This document shows, one piece after another, positions 7,273-15,016 of a stretch of DNA of 64,000 nucleotides; within the stretch, counting starts at the first letter, position 1, and every line of letters starts with the position of its first letter. This stretch comes from DATBDN01 sp963715995 (lineage in GTDB: Bacteria; Actinomycetota; Thermoleophilia; Solirubrobacterales; Thermoleophilaceae). The translations under genes and the position numbers were made by a program. The DNA lies in assembly GCA_963715995.1 (NCBI GenBank), contig OY970283.1:310001-374000 (forward strand), written 5' to 3'. The notes below the pieces were generated by a model, which saw nothing but the letters and a program-made list of their open reading frames with translations, had not been told where the DNA came from and did not search any database.

Positions 7273-9108
7273 CTACCGGATCGAACCCGGCGACGCGTTG
7301 GTGCCGTCCGACTGGAAGCCGATGCCGAGCCCGTGGTCGCCCTTGTTGAACTTGCCGGGCGCCTTCTTCTCGGCCGGGGGCAGGTTGAAGGCGGGATCCT
7401 GGCCGGCGCTGATCGTGGCCGCATCGAGCGCGAGCTGGCCGCCACCGGAGGTCCAGTCGCCGAGCCGCGCGGGCGTCTTGTAGCCCGTCAGGGTCTTCGA
7501 GCGCGAGTAGGCGAGCCATGGCAGCGTGACCACCGAGCCGGGGTTCACGGTTACCTGGCCCTGGGTGGGCGTCGGGCCCCACCAGGTGTCGTTCGCGCTC
7601 GTGACGAGGATCGCGACGCGGTCACCCTTCGCGAACTGCCAGTCGTTGCCGTACAGCTCGGGATAGATCTGCTGCTCGCCCATCTCGAGCAGGTAGGCGG
7701 TGCGCGAGACCAGCGTGGCGTTGTCGTCGGGATGCACGTCGTAGACGTCGATCGAGAGGTCCGCGCGGGGCAGCTGCGCGGTCACGTCGAGCGCCGCCTG
7801 CGGAACGCCCGCGAAGTGCGCGTCGTGGCCGAGCGGCGGCGAGATCGTCCACGAGCCCTGACCGAGCGAGTCGTTGAAGCCGTCGTCCTCGTTGTCGGCG
7901 GCGTTGAAGCCGTCGGTGTAGGCGCCGGGCTTCAGCTTCACGTCGTAGGCCGTCGAGTCGAGCGGCGGCCACTGCTGCTCGGCGCGCCAGCTGCCGTCGG
8001 AGGTCTCGACCGCGACCGCCGGGTCCTTGTCGGTGGCGCCGGCGGGATTCGACAGCGGCACGCCCTTGACGTAGTGGTTGTAGAAGCGCATGACCTGGTC
8101 GAACCACGGGTGCGGCGCCTTGTTGTCGCCCTCGGCCACGTCGTTGCCGCGGATGTGGTCGGTCATGTCGAACCAGGCCTTCTTCGGGCCCTTCAGCTCG
8201 TCGAAGAAGTCCCACGCGCCGAGCGGCTTCGTGTTGTTCTCCAGGAAGCCCTGCGTGAGGAAGAACGGGATCTCGTGGCCCTCGGCCTTCGCGATCAGGT
8301 CGTGCTGCTGCCAGTACGGCGAGAAGCGGTTCGGGTTGTGCTGGCCGGCCGCGTTCGGCGCCGGGCAGCCGGGGCCGCTGTTGGTGCCGTCCACGATGTA
8401 GCCCGGGCTGTCCTGCACGGTGAAGTTGGGCTCGTCGGCGTAGGCGTAGTCCTCGGCCTGGGTCTCGGGACCGAAGGCCGCGACGCCGTAGGCGTAGACG
8501 TTCCAGTAGCCGTCATAGACCGGCTCCTGCCCGACGATCGCCTTGAGGCCCTTCGGCTGGACGGCCTCGCCCATGACGCCGGTGAATGCGTCGTAGGACT
8601 TGCCGTACATGCCGACGCTGCCGGTCGACCAAGGCTGCGAGGCGGCCCACTCGACCGAGGACTTGACGTCCTGCTGCTCGCCCTTGCCGCCGAAGTCGGT
8701 GCAGCCCGAGGAGCCGCCGAAGTCACGCAGGTCGACCTGCACCCAGGCGTAGCCGTGGCGGAAGAGGTCGGTGCCCTCGAGGAAGTCCTTGAAGCGGTTG
8801 TCGGGCTCGGGGCCGGCGTTGTTCGGGCCGTCGGGGAAGTAGTCGGGCCCGGTCTCGCCGGCGTGGCCGAAGTAGGGGCCGATCGAGAGGATGACGGGCG
8901 TCCTCGCGTTCAGCGGCAGGTTCGATGGCCGCAGCACGTCGGCGTGCAGCTGCGTGCCGTCCGGCTCGGTGATGTACGACTGCGTCCAGGTGGCGCCATC
9001 CGCCGTCCACCATGGCGTCGCCGCCTGGGCGCTGGCGGAGAACGCCCCGAGCGCGAGGGCAGTAGTGATCGTCAGGGCAAGGCGATGGGCGAGCCGGTTC
9101 CGGTGCAT
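7273..9108 (-). CDS. Secreted CocE/NonD-type (X-Pro dipeptidyl-peptidase S15-like) hydrolase
   Basis: 611 residues from ATG 9108; the open frame continues upstream through a tRNA gene, but the signal peptide (HRLALTITTALALGAFSASAQA) fixes this start. The N-terminal two thirds is an alpha/beta hydrolase of the S15 type: the start TDGTQLHADVLRP-like region, YAWVQVDLRDFGGSSG, and the nucleophile elbow GMYGKSYDAFTG with Ser in G-K-S-Y. The C-terminal third is beta-rich (GSWTISPPLGHDAHFAGVP, LSIDVYDVHPDD), matching the jelly-roll domain of S15/CocE enzymes. The family hydrolyses acyl or peptide bonds; the substrate is unknown. It is the first gene of a two-gene secreted hydrolase unit with the metallohydrolase downstream. 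Confidence 0.85.
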   Translation of the reverse strand: MHRNRLAHRLALTITTALALGAFSASAQAATPWWTADGATWTQSYITEPDGTQLHADVLRPSNLPLNARTPVILSIGPYFGHAGETGPDYFPDGPNNAGPEPDNRFKDFLEGTDLFRHGYAWVQVDLRDFGGSSGCTDFGGKGEQQDVKSSVEWAASQPWSTGSVGMYGKSYDAFTGVMGEAVQPKGLKAIVGQEPVYDGYWNVYAYGVAAFGPETQAEDYAYADEPNFTVQDSPGYIVDGTNSGPGCPAPNAAGQHNPNRFSPYWQQHDLIAKAEGHEIPFFLTQGFLENNTKPLGAWDFFDELKGPKKAWFDMTDHIRGNDVAEGDNKAPHPWFDQVMRFYNHYVKGVPLSNPAGATDKDPAVAVETSDGSWRAEQQWPPLDSTAYDVKLKPGAYTDGFNAADNEDDGFNDSLGQGSWTISPPLGHDAHFAGVPQAALDVTAQLPRADLSIDVYDVHPDDNATLVSRTAYLLEMGEQQIYPELYGNDWQFAKGDRVAILVTSANDTWWGPTPTQGQVTVNPGSVVTLPWLAYSRSKTLTGYKTPARLGDWTSGGGQLALDAATISAGQDPAFNLPPAEKKAPGKFNKGDHGLGIGFQSDGTNASPGSIR

Positions 9109-9192
9109 GCACCCGAAATACGGGGCAGGGCGTGAAAACTTGCGCGGGTGAGGCGTGTATGACCGAACGCGCTCTGGGGCGCTGCGAGGAGA

Positions 9193-9265
9193 TGGAGCCA
9201 GCCGGATTCGAACCGGCGACATCCGCCTTGCAAAGACGGCGCTCTACCAACTGAGCTATGGCCCC
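9193..9265 (-). tRNA. tRNA-Ala (anticodon TGC)
   Basis: The reverse complement folds as a 73-nt cloverleaf: acceptor stem GGGGCCA/TGGCTCC with one G-U pair, D arm GCTCAGTTGGTAGAGC, anticodon arm CCGTC-TTTGCAA-GGCGG giving TGC, T arm GCCGG-TTCGAAT-CCGGC and discriminator A. CCA is not encoded. A TACCAT box (9276-9281 on this strand) lies 10 nt upstream of the 5' end and the same box precedes the other tRNA-Ala in the window. Confidence 0.97.
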
Positions 9266-9275
9266 TCGGCGCCTA

Positions 9276-9281
9276 ATGGTA
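9276..9281 (-). promoter_or_regulatory. Candidate -10 box of tRNA-Ala(TGC)
   Basis: TACCAT on the minus strand, 10 nt before the first base of the tRNA. An identical hexamer lies 11 nt before tRNA-Ala(CGC) at 13397-13402. No clear -35 element. Confidence 0.4.
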
Positions 9282-9311
9282 GGCATGCGATCGCGCTCCG
9301 CCATGCCGGTT

Positions 9312-9317
9312 TAGGCT
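9312..9317 (+). promoter_or_regulatory. Candidate -10 box for gdhA
   Basis: TAGGCT ends 6 nt before the ATG of glutamate dehydrogenase, as expected for a leaderless mRNA. No ribosome binding site fits in the 6 nt between. Confidence 0.4.
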
Positions 9318-9323
9318 CGCGCC

Positions 9324-10613
9324 ATGACAGACGGGTCATCGGCCAGCCAGACGCCCAAGGACGAGCCAGCAGAGGTCTCCAACTGGGACATCGTCAACCA
9401 CTACTTCGACATCGCCGCAGAGCGCCTCGAGCTTCGCGACGACGTCGCCGCGGTCCTGCGCTCGTCCTACCGCGAGGTGCAGGTGCAGATCCCGGTGGCG
9501 CTCGACAGCGGCGAGATCCACGTCTTCTCGGGCTTTCGCGTCCAGCACAACGCTGCCCGCGGTCCCTACAAGGGCGGCATCCGCTTCCACCCCGAGGTCG
9601 ACCTCGACGAGGTGCGCGCGCTCGCGATGCTCATGAGCTGGAAGACCGCCGTGGTGAACATCCCCTTCGGCGGCGCGAAGGGGGGCGTCAACTGCGACGC
9701 GCGTGAGCTGGAGCCGCGCGAGCTCCAGGCGATCGCGCGCTCGTTCATGGACAAGATCGAGAAGGTGCTCGGCCCCACGCGCGACATCCCGGCCCCGGAC
9801 GTCGGCACGAACGCACAGACGATGGCCTGGCTGATGGACGAGTACGGGAAGCTCCACGGCCACACGCCGGCGATCGTGACGGGCAAGCCGATCGCCCTCG
9901 AAGGCTCCTACGGCAGGGACGCTGCAACCGGCCGCGGCGTGATCTTCGTGCTCGAGGAGGTGCTCGAGCAGCACGACATGAGCTTCGACGGCCTGACGTT
10001 CGCGGTCCAGGGCTTCGGCAACGTCGGCTCGTGGGCGGCGCGGATCCTCCACGAGAAGGGTGGTCGCTGCATCGCGGTGGACACGGTCGACGGTTCGATC
10101 CACTCCGAAGACGGCATCGACCCCGACAAGCTCCTGGCATTCCTCTACGACGAGGGCGGCGCGATCGGCGAGTTCCCAGGCAGCGAGGCCACCTCCAGGG
10201 AGGAGTTCCTGGCCACGGAGTGCGACGTGCTCATTCCCGCCGCGCTCGGTGGCGCGATCCACGAGCACAACGCGGACTCACTGCGCTGCAAGGTCCTGCT
10301 CGAAGGCGCCAACAGCCCGACCACGCCGAAGGCCGACGAGCTACTCACTGACAAGGGTGTTTACATCGCTCCGGACGTCCTGTGCAACGCAGGCGGAGTG
10401 ATCGTCTCCTACTTCGAGTGGGTCCAGAACCTCCAGCACTTCCGCTGGGACGAGGACGAGGTCAACCAGCGGCTCGAGAAGATCATCAAGCGCTCCTACA
10501 ACGAGATCGCGCAGAAGTGCAGAGACGACGGCACGACCCCGCGCGTCGCCGCCTACGAGCTGGGCATCGAGCGCGTGGTCGAGGCGGCTCAGACGCGCGG
10601 CTACGTCCCTTGA
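9324..10613 (+). CDS. gdhA: Glutamate dehydrogenase (Glu/Leu/Phe/Val family)
   Basis: Interconverts glutamate and 2-oxoglutarate plus ammonia in the cytoplasm. 429 residues, a normal length for the hexameric enzymes. The N-terminal dimerisation/catalytic domain has the motifs PYKGGIRFHPEVDLDEV and LAMLMSWKTAVVNIPFGGAK, carrying the substrate-binding lysines, then PAPDVGTNAQTMAW. The Rossmann domain follows (FAVQGFGNVGSWAA), then LLEGANSPTTPKA and CNAGGVIVSYFEWVQN. The start is ATG 9324, supported by the TAGGCT box just upstream. From sequence alone I cannot settle NAD versus NADP use. The gene stands alone between a tRNA and a convergent gene. Confidence 0.96.
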   Translation: MTDGSSASQTPKDEPAEVSNWDIVNHYFDIAAERLELRDDVAAVLRSSYREVQVQIPVALDSGEIHVFSGFRVQHNAARGPYKGGIRFHPEVDLDEVRALAMLMSWKTAVVNIPFGGAKGGVNCDARELEPRELQAIARSFMDKIEKVLGPTRDIPAPDVGTNAQTMAWLMDEYGKLHGHTPAIVTGKPIALEGSYGRDAATGRGVIFVLEEVLEQHDMSFDGLTFAVQGFGNVGSWAARILHEKGGRCIAVDTVDGSIHSEDGIDPDKLLAFLYDEGGAIGEFPGSEATSREEFLATECDVLIPAALGGAIHEHNADSLRCKVLLEGANSPTTPKADELLTDKGVYIAPDVLCNAGGVIVSYFEWVQNLQHFRWDEDEVNQRLEKIIKRSYNEIAQKCRDDGTTPRVAAYELGIERVVEAAQTRGYVP

Positions 10614-10619
10614 AAAGGT

Positions 10620-10654
10620 GGGGGGCGACGCCTCTCCCGAACACGCCGCCCCCC
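10620..10654 (+). terminator. Candidate hairpin after gdhA
   Basis: GGGGGGCG (10620-10627) can pair with CGCCCCCC (10647-10654): 8 bp, GC only, 19-nt loop, 7 nt after the gdhA stop codon. No T-run follows, so it is a hairpin at the expected place rather than a textbook intrinsic terminator. Confidence 0.35.
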
Positions 10655-10692
10655 TATGACGGAACCCTCCGACCCGTCGCATGAATGACTTC

Positions 10693-10707
10693 GGCCGCTC
10701 AGCGGCC
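10693..10707. terminator. Palindromic hairpin between convergent genes
   Basis: GGCCGC-TCA-GCGGCC forms a 6-bp stem with a 3-nt loop in the gap between gdhA and the convergent acidic-protein gene. Being symmetric it could serve transcripts from either side. It lacks a T-run, so function is inferred from position only. Confidence 0.3.
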
Positions 10708-10753
10708 CCCGCTTAGCGGCGGCGCGAGGGGGTAGAACAGATGTCCAGGCGGG

Positions 10754-11404
10754 CTACTCGCCGAAGTCGAAGTCGCGCGGCGGCTTCTGCTCGAACCAGA
10801 GCCGGTCGTGCTCCGGCGCGTCCTGGAGGAACTCGGGCGTCTCCTCGAGCACGTCTTCCTCTTCCTCGTCATCGGCGACCTCGTCCCGTGCTGCGGGCGC
10901 GGGCGGCTCGGTCGGCGCGGGCGCGGGCGGCTCGGCGCTGTGTCCGAAGACCGGCTCCGGTGCATGCTCCTCGCCTGCGATGTGGTCGTGATCCACGAGC
11001 GCCGGGTGCTGCTCCTCGTGATGGTGCTCGGCGGCTGGCGGTGTCGGCTCGGGCTCGAGCGCCGGCTCGGGCTCGAGCGCCGGCTCGGGCTCGAGTGCAT
11101 GCGTCGCCTCGGGCTCGGGCGCCACGGCGTACGGGTCGACCGGGGCCGCCTCGAGCTCTTCGCCGGGATGGACCTCGTACGGGTCGGCGGGCGCGGGCGC
11201 CAGTGGCTCGATCTCGAGGTCCGCGGCATGCTCGGGCGTCAGCAGTTCCGTGTGTTCGCCGGCCTCTTCCGGCGCAGCGGCAGCAGCCTCGCGGCGCACC
11301 GCGCCGAACGCCTCGGCCTCCTTCTGCCGGACCTCCTCGTCAGGCGCCCCGTGGGAGCGCTTCAGCTCGAGGTGCTCGCGTATCGCGTCGTCGAGAATCC
11401 CCAT
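10754..11404 (-). CDS. Acidic, proline/glutamate-rich repeat protein, unknown
   Basis: 216 residues. Only the first 35 residues look folded: a helical, charged start (MGILDDAIREHLELKRSHG then DEEVRQKEAEAFG). The rest is low complexity, dominated by Glu, Pro, Ala, Asp and His, with a six-residue LEPEPA unit repeated in tandem and an acidic run DDEEEEDVLEE before the end EQKPPRDFDFGE. No signal peptide or membrane segment. A folded N-terminal helix plus long acidic tail suggests a protein-interaction or buffering role, but that is a guess. It lies 11 nt downstream of the diguanylate cyclase gene on the same strand, so the two are probably co-transcribed. Confidence 0.65.
   Translation of the reverse strand: MGILDDAIREHLELKRSHGAPDEEVRQKEAEAFGAVRREAAAAAPEEAGEHTELLTPEHAADLEIEPLAPAPADPYEVHPGEELEAAPVDPYAVAPEPEATHALEPEPALEPEPALEPEPTPPAAEHHHEEQHPALVDHDHIAGEEHAPEPVFGHSAEPPAPAPTEPPAPAARDEVADDEEEEDVLEETPEFLQDAPEHDRLWFEQKPPRDFDFGE
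11045..11098. repeat. Three tandem copies of an 18-bp unit
   Basis: The unit CGGCTCGGGCTCGAGCGC occurs three times in a row (11045, 11063, 11081), the last with one change (T for C at position 16). It encodes the LEPEPA repeat of the acidic protein on the minus strand. In-frame tandem repeats of this kind commonly vary in copy number between strains. Confidence 0.9.
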
Positions 11405-11415
11405 GCGGGGCCAGA

Positions 11416-13323
11416 CTAGCGAGCGGCCGCAGCGGGTTCCGCCCGCTCGACACGGTTGCGCCCGCCCCGCTTTGCGCGGTAGAGGGCGGCGTCGGCAGCC
11501 GCGATCAGCGCGGTCTTGTCCGAGCCCTCCGACGGGAACGAGGCGACGCCGAAACTGGCGGTCACGGGGAGCGGGCCGTCGCCGTCCAGGCGCTGGATGC
11601 CCATCGTCTCGATGGCGGTGCGCATGCGCTCGGCCTGCTGCTCGGCGCCCGCGAGGTCCGTCTGCGGCAGCACCACGGCGAGCTCCTCGCCGCCGTAACG
11701 GGCGGGCAGGTCGACGTCACGCGAGAGCCGCCGCAGCACGCGCGCGACCTCGATCAGGACCACGTCGCCCTGCTGATGGCCGTGGTTGTCGTTCACGAGC
11801 TTGAACTTGTCGATGTCGAGCATGACGAGCGACAGCGGGGTCCCGAAGCGCTCGGCGCGGTCGATCTCGTTCTCGAGGCGGGCATGGAACTGGCGGACGT
11901 TGAAGAGCCCCGTCAGCTCGTCGGTGACCGCCTGCTGCTGGATCGTCTCGTGAAGGTCGACGTTCTCGATCGACAGCGTGGCCTGCCCGGCGAGGTATGA
12001 GAAGAGGTCGTGCTCCTCCGGCGTGAACTCGGCGCCACGGCGGGCGATCGAGATGACGCCGACGAAGTCGATGTCCTGGCCGCCGGCGATCCGCGCGCGC
12101 ATCGGCAGCGCCATCGCATGGACGAGCTCCAGCTGCGCGGTGCTCGGCCGGCGCTGGGGCAGTGGCTGTCCCTCCTCCGCGTCGAGAGTGGCAAGCAGCT
12201 CGCGGCCGATGTCGGGGTCGATCTCGAAAGCCTGGCGCTCAGCCGCCATCAGGCCGTCGCGCAGCGAGCTGGACTCCTCGATGCCGAACTCGAAGTACTC
12301 CATGCGCTTCGTGTCGATCGGCAGCGCACGGCCGGCCTCGGCACCGCATGCCTCGATCGCGGTACGCACGACCAACCCGACGACGCCCTGGCGATCGAGC
12401 CCGGCCCCCGCCGCCTCGCCGATGCGCCGGATCGCGCCCTCGAGCTCCTTGCGCTTGCTCTCGACCTCTGCGATGTGTGCCTCGAGCTCCCCGGACATCT
12501 TGTTGAACTCGCGGCCGAGGTCGGCGAACTCGTCGCTGCCGTGAACGGGAACCGGGTTGGAGAAGTCGCCCCTGCCGAGCCGCCTGGCCGCCTCGAGGAA
12601 CTCGGCCACCTGCCCTTGGAGCGCGCGCACGACCAGCACCGAGGTGGCGAGCGCCAGCAGCAGGAACGCGAGCAGGATCCCGCCGACCAGCGCGCGGCTG
12701 GCGGCCACCGAACCCGACCCCTTGGTGTCGAAGACCCCGATCGAGACGGGCGTCAGCGGGGCTGCCTGCACTTCCTGAAAGCGGTGACGGCGGTCGGTGG
12801 GCCCGCTCTTCGCAAGCGACGTCCCCGACGAGAGCGCCTGGGCGTCGAGCCCGGTCAGCCGCTTGACGCTGCGCACGAACTCCGCAGCGGTCGTCGCGGA
12901 CAGCGCAAGCGTGCCCACGCGCTTGCCGCGGCTCGTGGTCGGCGCAGCGGTGGCGAACGCGACGGCGGGCGTGCGGTTGACGTAGGCGATCCGCTTGCCG
13001 GTGGCGTCGTAGACAGCGATCGCCGCGATGTCGGTGCGCGCGCGCAGGATCGCCCGTGCCCGAGCGCTGATCTCGCGCGCACGCACGCGCGCGAGCGCGC
13101 GGCTCATCTGCGGGTCGCGCGCGACCTGGGCAAGCGACACCTGTGCGCGGTCGACATCGGCCTGGTAGACGGCCAGCGCCGTGGTCAGCCCCTGGGCGAT
13201 GCGCGCATCGGACTGCCCCGTGTGGCTGTCCGAGGTGATCTTGAACAGCACGACGGCAACTGCCGCCATGGGCACGATCACGATGATCGTGAAGAAGATG
13301 AAGAGCCGCCCGCGAAATGACAT
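11416..13323 (-). CDS. Membrane diguanylate cyclase (sensor-HAMP-GAF-GGDEF)
   Basis: 635 residues; makes cyclic di-GMP from two GTP. Order: TM helix 1 (LFIFFTIIVIVPMAAVAVVLF), an extracytoplasmic domain of about 170 residues resembling a dCACHE/CHASE-type sensor (IAAIAVYDATGKRIAYVNR), TM helix 2 (about 215-235), HAMP (residues about 236-285), coiled linker, GAF-like domain (about 300-460) and a GGDEF domain. The active-site motif is GGEEL (544-548), a functional variant, preceded by LDIDKFKLVNDNHGH for metal and GTP binding. R535-V-D538 (RDVD), five residues before GGEEL, is an RxxD inhibitory site, so product feedback is expected. No EAL domain. Probably the first gene of a unit with the acidic protein. 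Confidence 0.93.
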   Translation of the reverse strand: MSFRGRLFIFFTIIVIVPMAAVAVVLFKITSDSHTGQSDARIAQGLTTALAVYQADVDRAQVSLAQVARDPQMSRALARVRAREISARARAILRARTDIAAIAVYDATGKRIAYVNRTPAVAFATAAPTTSRGKRVGTLALSATTAAEFVRSVKRLTGLDAQALSSGTSLAKSGPTDRRHRFQEVQAAPLTPVSIGVFDTKGSGSVAASRALVGGILLAFLLLALATSVLVVRALQGQVAEFLEAARRLGRGDFSNPVPVHGSDEFADLGREFNKMSGELEAHIAEVESKRKELEGAIRRIGEAAGAGLDRQGVVGLVVRTAIEACGAEAGRALPIDTKRMEYFEFGIEESSSLRDGLMAAERQAFEIDPDIGRELLATLDAEEGQPLPQRRPSTAQLELVHAMALPMRARIAGGQDIDFVGVISIARRGAEFTPEEHDLFSYLAGQATLSIENVDLHETIQQQAVTDELTGLFNVRQFHARLENEIDRAERFGTPLSLVMLDIDKFKLVNDNHGHQQGDVVLIEVARVLRRLSRDVDLPARYGGEELAVVLPQTDLAGAEQQAERMRTAIETMGIQRLDGDGPLPVTASFGVASFPSEGSDKTALIAAADAALYRAKRGGRNRVERAEPAAAAR

Positions 13324-13396
13324 CGGTCCACCGAGCTATCGGCAGAGCACGAGCGTACCTTTGAACGCTTGCCGAGACTGAGCGCCGCACGCGGGC

Positions 13397-13402
13397 TACC
13401 AT
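13397..13402 (+). promoter_or_regulatory. Candidate -10 box of tRNA-Ala(CGC)
   Basis: TACCAT 11 nt upstream of the tRNA 5' end, identical to the hexamer before the other tRNA-Ala. Confidence 0.4.
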
Positions 13403-13413
13403 CCGGTTTCTGC

Positions 13414-13486
13414 GGGGCTATAGCTCAGCTGGAAGAGCGCCTGGATCGCACCCAGGAGGCCGGCGGTTCGAGTCCGCCTAGCTCCA
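13414..13486 (+). tRNA. tRNA-Ala (anticodon CGC)
   Basis: 73-nt cloverleaf: acceptor GGGGCTA/TAGCTCC with one G-U pair, D arm GCTCAGCTGGAAGAGC, anticodon arm CCTGG-ATCGCAC-CCAGG giving CGC, T arm GGCGG-TTCGAGT-CCGCC, discriminator A, no encoded CCA. It would read GCG, a very frequent alanine codon at this base composition. The 3' end of a membrane-protein gene runs antisense through nt 12-73. Confidence 0.96.
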
Positions 13487-13871
13487 CTCCCGCTCGGATC
13501 TCGCGCCACGCGAGGCAGGCGACCCAGACGCCAACCCCGGTCGGAATCCACGCAAGCGCCCACGAGGCGCTCGAGGGGCTCAGGTGCCAGTAGCTCGCCG
13601 GGGCGAACGGGGCGAGGTGCACGAGCGCGAATCCAACCGCCGAACCGAGGCCGAGCAGCAACCCGGCCACCGCGCTGCGGCGCGGCTCGGCGCGAACGAC
13701 GACCGTCATGACCGCGGCCAGCGCGATCCATTGCGGCACGGCGACCAGCGCCAGCTGCGATGCCTTCGTGTGGAGACCGCTGTCCAGCAGATGCGAGAGG
13801 TCGTGCGCCGCCAGCAGCACGAGCAGGACCGCTGACCAGATGACGAGCGGACGGCCCGCGCGGTCACTCAC
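13425..13871 (-). CDS. Four-helix membrane protein, 3' end antisense to a tRNA
   Basis: 148 residues. Four hydrophobic segments are visible (LVIWSAVLLVLLAAHDL; ALVAVPQWIALAAVMTVVV; AVAGLLLGLGSAVGFALVHL; WALAWIPTGVGVWVACLAW). No family recognised. The last 20 or so residues (GLEPPASWVRSRRSSS) are simply the antisense reading of tRNA-Ala(CGC), and the stop codon lies inside the tRNA (13425-13427), so the coding end overlaps the tRNA by 62 nt. The membrane part ends just before that. The true gene could therefore be a truncated ancestor running on into the tRNA. ATG start 13871 looks sound. Confidence 0.65.
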   Translation of the reverse strand: MSDRAGRPLVIWSAVLLVLLAAHDLSHLLDSGLHTKASQLALVAVPQWIALAAVMTVVVRAEPRRSAVAGLLLGLGSAVGFALVHLAPFAPASYWHLSPSSASWALAWIPTGVGVWVACLAWREIRAGVELGGLEPPASWVRSRRSSS

Positions 13872-13895
13872 CGATCACACGTTAGTGCTCAGGGC

Positions 13896-14486
13896 CTATG
13901 GAGCCAGGAGCTGCGAGGTCCAGCCGTCGCCTTCGCGCAGGAACAGGCGTCGCTCGTGCAGGCGGTCATCCGACTCCTGCCAGAACTCGACCGCACTTGG
14001 TGTCAGCTCGAGCGCCCCCCAGTCAGGCGGGCAGCGCGGCGGGGTCTCGGCGATCGCGGTCAGGTGAGCGAGGCGATCACGCAGACGATCGAGGCTCTCG
14101 ATGGGCTCGCCCTGGCGCGAGACGATCGCCTGCCAGCGATTGGGAAGGTCGCGCTGGTCGAACAACTCCTCCGCAAGAGGCCGAGGGCCGACGCGCGCCT
14201 CGGCGGTCACGTGCACCTGGCGCCCGAGCGACGGCCAGTGGAACAGCAGCGCGACGTGCGGGTTCACGGCGATCTCACGCGCCTTGCGCGTCCACAGCGC
14301 CGACGTGAACACCAGCGACTCGGCCTCCACCCGCTTGAGCGTGACCGTTCGGGCCGACGGCCTCCCCTGCCCGTCGGCCGTGACGAACGCCACCGACGCG
14401 GGCTCGGGCAGATCGGCCTCCCGAGCGGCGTCGATCCACGCCTCCAGGAGCCGCAGCGGATGTGCCTGGGGCGCTTCGCTCACCAC
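13896..14486 (-). CDS. pdxH: Pyridoxamine 5'-phosphate oxidase (PdxH-like)
   Basis: 196 residues. PdxH is an FMN enzyme that oxidises pyridoxine or pyridoxamine phosphate to pyridoxal phosphate in the cytoplasm. Family features: the DLPEPASVAFVTADGQGRPS start of the FMN-binding split barrel, ARTVTLKRVEAESLVFTS, the WTRKAREIAVNPHVALLFHW strand pair, RQVHVTAEA, the SRQGEPI segment, and the C-terminal substrate-binding signature RLHERRLFLREGDGW ending LLAP. Length is slightly below the usual 210-220 because of a short N-terminus. Start is GTG 14486; GTG 14483 directly after is equally possible. The neighbour on the right is divergent. Confidence 0.88.
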   Translation of the reverse strand: MVSEAPQAHPLRLLEAWIDAAREADLPEPASVAFVTADGQGRPSARTVTLKRVEAESLVFTSALWTRKAREIAVNPHVALLFHWPSLGRQVHVTAEARVGPRPLAEELFDQRDLPNRWQAIVSRQGEPIESLDRLRDRLAHLTAIAETPPRCPPDWGALELTPSAVEFWQESDDRLHERRLFLREGDGWTSQLLAP

Positions 14487-14517
14487 CCCATCCTCACACG
14501 GCCCTGGCCGGCGTCGC

Positions 14518-14523
14518 TACGGT
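14518..14523 (+). promoter_or_regulatory. Candidate -10 box for the VOC gene
   Basis: TACGGT, 7 nt before ATG 14531, in the short gap between two divergent genes. Fits the leaderless pattern seen elsewhere in the window. Confidence 0.35.
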
Positions 14524-14530
14524 CGAGCGC

Positions 14531-14968
14531 ATGACCGTTGAACGTATGGACCACGTCGGGATCGTGGTCGACGACCTCGATGCCGCAGCTGAGTTCTTCG
14601 CCGCGATCGGCCTCGAGCTGGGCGACAAGATGAGTCTCGAGGGCACCACGGTCGACCGCATCGTGGCACTGGAGGGAGCCCGTTCGGAGATCCAGTTCGC
14701 GCGGACTCCGGACGGTCACGCCCAGATCGAGCTGACCAAGTTCCACGCGCCGCCGCACGAGGGCGAGACCAGGCCCCCGGCGTCGAACGAGCCCGGCATC
14801 CGTCACATCACGTTCGCCGTCGACGACATCGACGCGACGCTCGCCCGCGTGCGCGCCCTTGGCTACGGGCTGGTCGGCGAGCTGGAGCAGTACGAGACCA
14901 GCTACCGGCTGTGTTACGTCCGCGGCCCGGCCGGGATCATCGTCGAGCTTGCGGAGAAGCTCGCCTGA
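14531..14968 (+). CDS. VOC-family (glyoxalase/bleomycin-resistance fold) protein
   Basis: 145 residues from ATG 14531; codons further upstream are not conserved-looking and the TACGGT box fixes this start. Two beta-alpha-beta-beta-beta modules are visible: MDHVGIVVDDLDAAAEFFAA with the first metal-ligand His, and GIRHITFAVDDIDATLARV with the second, followed by YRLCYVRGPAGIIVELAEKL with the C-terminal Glu ligand. FARTPDGHAQIELTKF closes module one. The arrangement is that of methylmalonyl-CoA epimerase, glyoxalase I or dioxygenase-like enzymes; nothing nearby identifies the substrate. Confidence 0.88.
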   Translation: MTVERMDHVGIVVDDLDAAAEFFAAIGLELGDKMSLEGTTVDRIVALEGARSEIQFARTPDGHAQIELTKFHAPPHEGETRPPASNEPGIRHITFAVDDIDATLARVRALGYGLVGELEQYETSYRLCYVRGPAGIIVELAEKLA

Positions 14969-15003
14969 GGACGGGCCCCGCGCCGCCCCGCGGGCAAACC
15001 TGG

Positions 15004-15009
15004 GACCAT
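15004..15009 (+). promoter_or_regulatory. Candidate -10 box for the PRC-barrel gene
   Basis: GACCAT, 7 nt before ATG 15017, an imperfect member of the same family of boxes. Confidence 0.25.
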
Positions 15010-15016
15010 CCGCGCC

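Noticed and set aside
7235..7582. Longer start for the secreted metallohydrolase at 7582
   Set aside because: The extra residues lack family character and the signal peptide begins at ATG 7234; the extension is the shadow of the neighbouring gene's 3' end.
9109..9222. Longer start for the CocE-like hydrolase at 9222
   Set aside because: That frame would run through part of the tRNA-Ala(TGC) gene and put about 38 residues before a perfect signal peptide.
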